Below are positions 58,306 to 64,000 of a stretch of 64,000 nt of DNA, in pieces. The position numbers were made by a program, and so were the translations under genes. Each line of letters starts with the position of its first letter. Position 1 is the stretch's first letter. A model generated the notes under the pieces. It did no database searches and was not told the origin of the DNA. It saw nothing but the letters and a program-made list of their open reading frames with translations. This DNA comes from Rhizobium sp. Leaf262 (lineage in GTDB: Bacteria; Pseudomonadota; Alphaproteobacteria; Rhizobiales; Rhizobiaceae): assembly GCF_001422245.1 (NCBI RefSeq), contig NZ_LMMM01000002.1, positions 62,855 to 126,854 of the forward strand. Reading direction: 5' to 3'.

Positions 58306-60378
58306 ATGTATCAAATCCTGACCTGCCTGACCGTAGACCACGATCCCCGCTATACCATCGCTGCTGTGGCGATCTGCGTCATGGGTTGTTTCCTGACGAT
58401 GCGGCTCTTTGCGCGTGCTCGTCAGTCGAAATCGCTTCAGCGGGCAAACTGGCTGTTTCTTGCGGGTATGATCGGCGGCACAACCATCTGGACCACGCAT
58501 TTCGTCGCCATGCTGGGTTATCAGGCCCCGGGCAGCGTCGGTTTTCTTCCGGGCTTTACCGGCCTGTCCTTCATCATCTCTGTTGCGGCCACCACGGCAG
58601 GTTTTGCGATTGCTACCTATGGCGGCGATAGCCCGCTCGCGGAAGGCGGCGGCCTGGTCGTCGGGCTCGGTATTGCCTGCATGCACTATACCGGCATGGC
58701 GGCTTACAGCGTGCAGGGCTCGCTTGTTTGGGAGCCGGCCTATGTCGTGACGTCCATGGTGTTCGGAGCGCTGTTCGGCATGCTTGCCACCAACCGGGTC
58801 GTGCGGCCCGTCAACTGGTTTTGCAAATATAGCGGCATGACGTTTCTCGTGCTGGCCATTGCCTTGACCCACTTCACGGCCATGGCCGCGTTTTCCGTTT
58901 CGTTCGATCCCACGCTCGTTATCGCGCCTTCGCTGGTCTCTCCGAGCCTGATGGGCGGCAGCGCCATCATCATTACCTTCGTTCTCTTGGCATTCGGCTT
59001 TTCCACCTATGTGATCGATTCGGAATCCAGCCTTCAGGCGGTGGCGCGTTATCGCCACCTGTCGCTGCACGACGCACTGACCGGCATTCCCAACCGGGCG
59101 GCATTTCAGGAACATCTTCAAAACCTTCTGAAGCGCAGCAGCGATCCGACGACGCGGGTTGCGCTTCTGTCCTTCGATCTCAATCGTTTCAAGGAAATCA
59201 ACGATGTGCACGGTCATGCGGCAGGGGACGCCGTTCTGCGCGCACTTGCGGACCGTATGAGTTCGATTCTTCGCCCCGGCGAGTTCATAGCCCGTGTCGG
59301 CGGCGATGAATTTGCTGCCGTCCTTTCCCGCTATTATTCCCGTTCCGACGGTCTGGAATTTGCCAATCGGCTTCTGGCTGAGGTGACGCAGCCCGTCGAG
59401 TGGAACGAGACCGTTCTTTCCGTGGGTGCCAGCATCGGCATCGCGGTGGCAAACTCTGGCATCAGGGATGTGGATGTCCTGGTTTCGCAGGCGGATGTGG
59501 CGATGTACCGCGCCAAGTCGGACGTGACCGGTACGATTTGTTTTTACGACAAGTCGATGGACGAAGCGTCACGCACCCGCAATGCTCTGGCCATCAGTAT
59601 GCGCAGCGGCCTCGGCAACGGTGCTTTCGAGCTCTATTTTCAGCAGCAGAACGATACGGCGACCGAGGCGATCGTAGGCTTTGAGGTGTTGCTGCGCTGG
59701 AACCATCCAGAGCGCGGCATGATTTCACCCGCCGAATTCATTCCCATAGCCGAGCAGACTGGCTTCATCATCGAGATGGGTGAGTGGGTGCTGCGCGAGG
59801 CCTGCTTCCAAGCGGTGCGGTGGAGAAATCCGCTGAGCATCGCCGTCAACGTCGCGCCGCTGCAACTCTCGGATTCCGACTTTGTCGACAAGGTGCAGCG
59901 AATTCTTCTCGAAAGTGGACTGGAGCCGAGGCGGCTGGAACTGGAGATCACCGAAAGTGGCATCATCGTCGATCACCGCCACGCGCTGGTAACAATTCGT
60001 CGCCTGAAGGCGCTTGGCGTGCGCATCGCCATGGATGATTACGGCACGGGATATTCTTCGCTCTCGACCTTGCAGAGCTTCCCATTCGACAAGATCAAGA
60101 TCGACCGCGGTTTTGTCGAGGGGTTGGGTACCAATGTACAGTCGCAGGCCATCGTCCGCTCCACCCTCATCCTTGCTAACAGCCTCAACATCCCCGTGCT
60201 CGCCGAAGGTGTGGAAACGCAGGCGCATCTGGAATTTTTGCGCCGGGAAGGCTGCCAGCATGTGCAGGGCTATTATTATGGGCGTCCGGGACCGGCCACC
60301 ACCATCGACGCGATCGTCAACCTTCCCGCATTGGCAGGCGACCCCTCTGAAGCCGAGATGCTGCCACTGGCCAGCTGA
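58306..60378 (+). CDS. MHYT-GGDEF-EAL protein (c-di-GMP)
   Basis: A 690-residue c-di-GMP protein with an N-terminal MHYT membrane sensor: seven hydrophobic helices carrying the repeats THFVAML, MHYTGMAAYSV and THFTAMAAFSV, with Met, His and Thr/Tyr that may bind copper or sense oxygen, CO or NO. A GGDEF domain (about 255-410, ARVGGDEFAAVL) and an EAL domain (about 425-675) follow. In the EAL the signature is EVL (GFEVLLRWNHP), a tolerated variant; VNVAPLQ, ITESGI, AMDDYGTGYSS, KIKIDRGFV and AEGVET are kept. The start is set to the family N-terminus; upstream GTG/ATG codons are possible. Confidence 0.9.
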   Translation: MYQILTCLTVDHDPRYTIAAVAICVMGCFLTMRLFARARQSKSLQRANWLFLAGMIGGTTIWTTHFVAMLGYQAPGSVGFLPGFTGLSFIISVAATTAGFAIATYGGDSPLAEGGGLVVGLGIACMHYTGMAAYSVQGSLVWEPAYVVTSMVFGALFGMLATNRVVRPVNWFCKYSGMTFLVLAIALTHFTAMAAFSVSFDPTLVIAPSLVSPSLMGGSAIIITFVLLAFGFSTYVIDSESSLQAVARYRHLSLHDALTGIPNRAAFQEHLQNLLKRSSDPTTRVALLSFDLNRFKEINDVHGHAAGDAVLRALADRMSSILRPGEFIARVGGDEFAAVLSRYYSRSDGLEFANRLLAEVTQPVEWNETVLSVGASIGIAVANSGIRDVDVLVSQADVAMYRAKSDVTGTICFYDKSMDEASRTRNALAISMRSGLGNGAFELYFQQQNDTATEAIVGFEVLLRWNHPERGMISPAEFIPIAEQTGFIIEMGEWVLREACFQAVRWRNPLSIAVNVAPLQLSDSDFVDKVQRILLESGLEPRRLELEITESGIIVDHRHALVTIRRLKALGVRIAMDDYGTGYSSLSTLQSFPFDKIKIDRGFVEGLGTNVQSQAIVRSTLILANSLNIPVLAEGVETQAHLEFLRREGCQHVQGYYYGRPGPATTIDAIVNLPALAGDPSEAEMLPLAS

Positions 60379-60461
60379 TCGGCTCTCGCACCGTCACGCT
60401 TTTTTTGATTGAAAGCGCGGCGTATCAGGCGCACCATCCCGGCAAAAATCGGGAGGAGCAT

Positions 60462-61421
60462 ATGTCAAACGGCACGGCACATGCGGATCATGTGTACCAA
60501 AGCGCCAGTCAGCCATCGGCTGCGGCGAGTTCACCCATTATCGCGTCCTGGCGTCGATGCATGACGATGCATCACCTGGCGCCTGAGAAAAGCAGCGAGC
60601 CGATCTTTCTCGCCGAAGCCGAGTTTCGAAGGGCGCGTGAGTTTTCCGCTGGCCTGATTGCCGAAAGTGCCGATGAACTCGACCGCATCTTTACCGCTGT
60701 CGGAAAGTCTGGCTGTTGCCTGTTGCTGACGGATGCGGATGGCGTGGCGCTGGAGCGGCGCGGTGCGGCGACCGACGATCGCGATTTTCGTCGGCTTGGC
60801 CTGTGGTCTGGCGCCGTCTGGAGCGAGGCGAGCGTCGGCACCAATGGTATCGGCACGGCGCTGGCAGATGAGCGTTCGGTGACCGTCTACCGTGATCAGC
60901 ATTTCTTTTCGTCCAATATCAGCCTGTGCTGCACAACGGCACCCATTCGCGACCATCGGGGGCAGGTTACCGGTGCGCTCGATATCTCGACCTGCCGTGA
61001 CGATGTCAACGAACTGACCTTTTCGATGCTGACGCAGGCGGTGCGTGATGCTGCCCAGCGCATAGAGGGCAATCTGTTTCGCCGCGCGTTTCCGGGCGCG
61101 CGCATTCTCATGCTGCCATCGGGAAATGTAGCGGCGCTATCGCTGTTGGCGGTGGATCAGGACGACATCATTCTGGGGGCGACGCGGGCAGCGCGGCTTG
61201 CCTTGCGGCTTGACGATTCGCATCTCGCTGCGGGCATTCCAGCGTCCGACGCCCTTCGCGAGGACCGACACGACAAACATGCCGATCTGGCCGATGCGGA
61301 GCGAGCAGCGCTGCGCCGCGTGTTGCTGCGCGCCAATGGCAACATCACACAGGCGGCGGCCTTGCTGGGCATCAGCCGCGCGACGCTTCACCGCAAGATG
61401 AAGAAGCTTTCGGTTCACTAG
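60462..61421 (+). CDS. GAF-Fis transcriptional regulator without AAA+ domain
   Basis: A 319-residue regulator. It starts at the ATG with GGGAGGAGC upstream. The N-terminal part (about 45-205) is the AcoR-like activator/GAF region, with SWRRCMTMHHLAPE, WSEASVGTNGIGTALADERS and SVTVYRDQHFFSSNISLCCT. The C-terminal 45 residues are a Fis-type helix-turn-helix (NITQAAALLGISRATLHRKM). The central sigma-54 AAA+ domain of AcoR is absent, so it cannot open sigma-54 promoters itself. It lies upstream of, and on the same strand as, the aldehyde dehydrogenase gene it probably regulates. Confidence 0.88.
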   Translation: MSNGTAHADHVYQSASQPSAAASSPIIASWRRCMTMHHLAPEKSSEPIFLAEAEFRRAREFSAGLIAESADELDRIFTAVGKSGCCLLLTDADGVALERRGAATDDRDFRRLGLWSGAVWSEASVGTNGIGTALADERSVTVYRDQHFFSSNISLCCTTAPIRDHRGQVTGALDISTCRDDVNELTFSMLTQAVRDAAQRIEGNLFRRAFPGARILMLPSGNVAALSLLAVDQDDIILGATRAARLALRLDDSHLAAGIPASDALREDRHDKHADLADAERAALRRVLLRANGNITQAAALLGISRATLHRKMKKLSVH

Positions 61422-61430
61422 AAGAGCCGT

Positions 61431-61467
61431 CTTCCTCATTCCTGTGACAAGCACAGGAATGAGGAAG
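61431..61467. repeat. Single palindromic unit, also possible terminator
   Basis: CTTCCTCATTCCTGTG (61431-61446), loop ACAAG, then the exact complement (61452-61467): a perfect 16-bp stem. It is the same unit as in the arms of the element at 34323-34436. It lies 10 bases after the regulator gene and may terminate it, though there is no T-run. Confidence 0.8.
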
Positions 61468-61604
61468 GTCTGAGAATCCCGAGAGATGCGTGCCCTTAGA
61501 CATACATTCATAGATTGCGCTGTCGCAGATGTGAAACACTGTGCGGTGCGGAATATCGGGTCGGCCCTATCAATCCAGCCGCTCTGCGCTCACCTTCCTG
61601 TCAC

Positions 61605-61620
61605 GCGACCAAAGGGTCGC
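61605..61620. promoter_or_regulatory. Small inverted repeat before the aldehyde dehydrogenase gene
   Basis: GCGACC, four bases, GGTCGC, 23-38 bases before the ATG. It could be a hairpin in the leader or an operator for the adjacent GAF-Fis regulator. The gap 61468-61642 has no other striking structure. Confidence 0.3.
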
Positions 61621-61642
61621 ATTCATCAGGGAGGATGAACTC

Positions 61643-63160
61643 ATGAATATTCAGGTCCAGCAAAAGGCCGGTGAAACGCCGTTCAAGCTCAAATACGGCA
61701 ATTACATCGGTGGTCAGTGGGTAGAGCCCAAATCCGGTCGCTACATGGACAATCTTTCCCCGGTCACCGGCCAGAAGATTTGCGAGGTTCCGCGCTCGGA
61801 TGCCAGCGATATCGAGTTCGCAATCGATGCCGCACATAAGGCCCGAGCCGCCTGGGGCCGTACAAGTGTCACCGAACGCTCCAACATCCTGCTGAAAATA
61901 GCTCAGCGGATCGAAGACAATCTCGACCTCATTGCGCGCGCCGAAACCTGGGATAACGGAAAGCCGTTGCGCGAAACGACGAATGCCGACATTCCGCTCG
62001 TCATCGATCACTTCCGCTATTTCGCAGGTTGCGTGCGTGCGCAGGAAGGCTCCATCGGCCAGATCGACAACGACACCGTCGCCTATCATTTCCATGAACC
62101 GCTGGGCGTCGTCGGCCAGATCATTCCGTGGAACTTCCCCATCCTCATGGCCACATGGAAGCTGGCACCGGCGCTGGCCGCCGGTAACTGCGTGGTTCTC
62201 AAGCCCGCCGAGCAGACGCCTGCCTCCATCCTGCTCGTCATGGAGCTAATCGAGGATTTGCTGCCACCGGGCGTCGTCAACATCGTCAATGGCCTCGGCA
62301 CCGAAGCGGGCAAGCCGCTTGCGCAGAGCAACCGCATCGCCAAGATCGCCTTCACCGGCTCCACATCTGTCGGCAAGGAAATCATGCGCTATGCTGCCGA
62401 TAACGTCACCAACATCACACTGGAACTGGGTGGCAAATCGCCCAACATCTTCTTTGCCGATGTGATGGACGAAGACGACGCCTTCCTCGATAAGGCGCTC
62501 GAAGGCTTTGCGATGTTCGCGCTTAACCAGGGCGAAGTCTGCACATGCCCATCGCGCGCCCTCGTTCACGAGTCGATCTATGACCGCTTCATGGAAAAAG
62601 CCATCAAACGCGTCGAGGCCATCAGCCAGGATGATCCGCTGAACTCTGCAACCATGATCGGCGCGCAGGCGTCGCAGGAACAGTTCGACAAAATCATGAG
62701 CTATCTTGAAATCGGCAAAAAGGAAGGTGCGAAAGTGCTGACCGGCGGCGACAAGAAATCGCTCTCGGGCAACCTCAAGGACGGTTTCTACATTCAGCCG
62801 ACGGTCTTTGAAGGCAACAACAAGATGCGGGTATTCCAGGAGGAAATCTTCGGTCCAGTTGTTTCCGTCACCACCTTCAAGACGCTGGAAGAGGCCATAG
62901 AGATCGCAAACGACACAGTCTACGGTCTGGGTGCAGGCGTGTGGAGCCGTGACACCAACACGGCCTACAGGGCAGGGCGCGGCATCGAAGCCGGTCGTGT
63001 CTGGACCAATTGCTACCATGCCTATCCGGCAGGCGCTGCGTTTGGTGGATACAAGCAATCCGGCATCGGTCGCGAAACCCACAAGATGATGCTGGATCAT
63101 TATCAGCAGACCAAAAACCTGCTGGTGTCCTACAGCCCCAACAAGCTGGGCTTCTTCTGA
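61643..63160 (+). CDS. NAD(P)-dependent aldehyde dehydrogenase
   Basis: A 505-residue aldehyde dehydrogenase that oxidises an aldehyde, likely acetaldehyde, to the acid; its length and N-terminus resemble the acetaldehyde dehydrogenase II (AcoD/ExaC/AldB) group. The general-base Glu is in [12 protein letters not shown] and the catalytic Cys in [12 protein letters not shown]. The coenzyme loop [11 protein letters not shown] reads here as [11 protein letters not shown]. The start at ATG 61643 has GGGAGGATG upstream, whereas the frame 34 codons longer lacks signals. It is preceded by the GAF-Fis regulator, and followed by a terminator and the convergent prs. Confidence 0.93.
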   Translation: MNIQVQQKAGETPFKLKYGNYIGGQWVEPKSGRYMDNLSPVTGQKICEVPRSDASDIEFAIDAAHKARAAWGRTSVTERSNILLKIAQRIEDNLDLIARAETWDNGKPLRETTNADIPLVIDHFRYFAGCVRAQEGSIGQIDNDTVAYHFHEPLGVVGQIIPWNFPILMATWKLAPALAAGNCVVLKPAEQTPASILLVMELIEDLLPPGVVNIVNGLGTEAGKPLAQSNRIAKIAFTGSTSVGKEIMRYAADNVTNITLELGGKSPNIFFADVMDEDDAFLDKALEGFAMFALNQGEVCTCPSRALVHESIYDRFMEKAIKRVEAISQDDPLNSATMIGAQASQEQFDKIMSYLEIGKKEGAKVLTGGDKKSLSGNLKDGFYIQPTVFEGNNKMRVFQEEIFGPVVSVTTFKTLEEAIEIANDTVYGLGAGVWSRDTNTAYRAGRGIEAGRVWTNCYHAYPAGAAFGGYKQSGIGRETHKMMLDHYQQTKNLLVSYSPNKLGFF

Positions 63161-63195
63161 GCCGACCATGCGTCTTTAGGACATGCACTGAACAA

Positions 63196-63223
63196 AAAAG
63201 CCGGGGCAGATGCTCCGGCTTTT
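63196..63223. terminator. Bidirectional intrinsic terminator
   Basis: AAAAGCCGG pairs with CCGGCTTTT, with an inner G-U pair and GC/GC step around an AGAT loop. It lies between the converging aldehyde dehydrogenase and prs genes, with T-runs in both directions. Confidence 0.88.
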
Positions 63224-63250
63224 ATTCTGTTTGCGTTCCGAAACGGAATT

Positions 63251-64000
63251 TCAGTCGAAAAGACCCGAGACGGACTGTTCCATCGACGTGCGATTGATCG
63301 CTTCGCCAAGAAGCGTGGCCGTGGTGATGACGCGGATGTTGTGGGCGGATTGGACCGCTGTCGTCGGCTGAATGCTGTCGGTAATGACAAGCTCGCGCAG
63401 CTTGGACGAGGCCACACGCGCAACGGCACCGCCGGAAAGCACGCCGTGGGTGATATAGGCCGTCACGCTGGTCGCGCCGTTCTTTAGAAGCGCTTCAGCC
63501 GCATTGCAGAGCGTGCCGCCGGAATCGACGATGTCGTCGATCAGCAGGCAGTCCTTGCCCGTCACGTCACCAATGACGTTCATGACTTCGGATTCACCGG
63601 GACGATCGCGGCGCTTGTCGACGATGGCCAGCAGACAGTCCAGACGCTTGGCCAACGAGCGGGCGCGCACCACGCCGCCGACGTCTGGTGAAACGACCAT
63701 GACGTTCTTGGTGTCGTAATGTTCCTTCACGTCGCGAGCGAGAATTGGTGCGGCGATCAGGTTGTCGGTCGGAATATCGAAGAAGCCCTGAATCTGTCCG
63801 GCGTGCAGATCGAGCGTCATGACGCGGTCGGCACCGGCTTCGGTAATCAGATTGGCGACGAGCTTGGCGGAAATCGGTGTGCGGGGACCGGCTTTACGGT
63901 CCTGACGGGCGTAGCCGAAATAGGGGAGAACCGCCGTGATGCGCTTTGCCGAGGAACGACGCATGGCGTCGATCATGATCAGCAGTTCCATCAGGTGGTC
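63251..64000 (-). CDS. prs: Ribose-phosphate pyrophosphokinase, C-terminal part, cut by the window edge
   Basis: The frame runs off the right edge; 250 codons are visible of an enzyme normally about 310 residues long. It makes PRPP from ribose 5-phosphate and ATP. Motifs present are [12 protein letters not shown] (ATP loop), [37 protein letters not shown] and the PRPP-binding [19 protein letters not shown]. The codons at the very edge (Asp-His-Leu) show the gene continues past the Met at 63991. The stop is at 63251-63253; a terminator lies just beyond. Confidence 0.97.
   Translation of the reverse strand, partial: DHLMELLIMIDAMRRSSAKRITAVLPYFGYARQDRKAGPRTPISAKLVANLITEAGADRVMTLDLHAGQIQGFFDIPTDNLIAAPILARDVKEHYDTKNVMVVSPDVGGVVRARSLAKRLDCLLAIVDKRRDRPGESEVMNVIGDVTGKDCLLIDDIVDSGGTLCNAAEALLKNGATSVTAYITHGVLSGGAVARVASSKLRELVITDSIQPTTAVQSAHNIRVITTATLLGEAINRTSMEQSVSGLFD

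Noticed and set aside
61468..61642. Sigma-54 promoter (GG-N10-GC) before the aldehyde dehydrogenase gene
   Set aside because: No convincing TGGCAC-N5-TTGCA match was found, and the adjacent regulator lacks the AAA+ domain needed to use it.

Overview
The window reads as a stretch of the main chromosome of a Rhizobiaceae bacterium, most likely Agrobacterium or a close Rhizobium relative. The evidence is indirect but consistent: anthranilate synthase is a single fused TrpE-TrpG protein preceded by a Trp-Trp-Trp leader peptide, a TonB receptor has a TGA-N9-TCA iron box, the cytochrome bc1 genes run petA-petB-petC, several genes belong to families common in rhizobia (DUF2333, DUF2076, DUF1285, ExoD, DUF4159), and palindromic repeats of rhizobial type are scattered through it. 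Most of it is ordinary GC-rich core genome. No rRNA, tRNA, CRISPR array, prophage or insertion sequence was seen.

Layout. 1-7 kb: the end of an unknown protein, a DUF2333 membrane protein, a LuxR-type regulator, a YqhA-like membrane protein, an iron-regulated haem-type TonB receptor, and an extensin-like periplasmic protein. 7-13 kb: trp leader and attenuator, trpE(G), small membrane and enzyme genes, a cation efflux protein and queF. 13-19 kb: DUF2076 and HupE genes separated by a highly structured intergenic RNA, a stand-alone ClpP, a PRISE-type reductase with a divergent HxlR regulator, a spermidine-synthase-like protein and a BenE transporter. 19-22 kb: the brnT-brnA toxin-antitoxin pair, then a leucine-codon leader and leuA. 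22-26 kb: assorted single-gene enzymes. 26-33.5 kb: a tightly overlapping minus-strand operon moxR, DUF58, DUF4159, large membrane protein, acetyltransferase, metallo-hydrolase. 33.6-40.7 kb: DUF1285, CoA pyrophosphatase-cca, small proteins, hemF, Na/Pi cotransporter, trmL. 41-45 kb: two tandem ABC exporters separated by a large palindromic repeat. 46-49 kb: the bc1 operon. 49-58 kb: apt, two MaoC proteins, ychF, exoD, pth, a binding protein next to a GGDEF-EAL protein, and rplY. 58-64 kb: an MHYT-GGDEF-EAL protein, a GAF-Fis regulator with an aldehyde dehydrogenase, and the end of prs.

What stands out is regulation in the DNA between genes rather than a new gene cluster. The trp and leu leaders share one promoter geometry (TTGCCA, 17 bp, a -10 box, 7-8 nt, ATG), which predicts that both leader peptides are read from leaderless transcripts. 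The DUF2076 gene has its Shine-Dalgarno sequence buried in a 12-bp hairpin. A 12-codon ORF with a strong Shine-Dalgarno ends two bases before petA, and an 18-codon ORF precedes the ABC exporters. Three large repeats have different stem sequences but the same architecture: two inverted copies of a small palindrome with a CTTGT-like loop.

Limits: all names rest on reading the translations and recalling family motifs. No search or folding program was run. Start codons were chosen by eye from Shine-Dalgarno spacing and family length.
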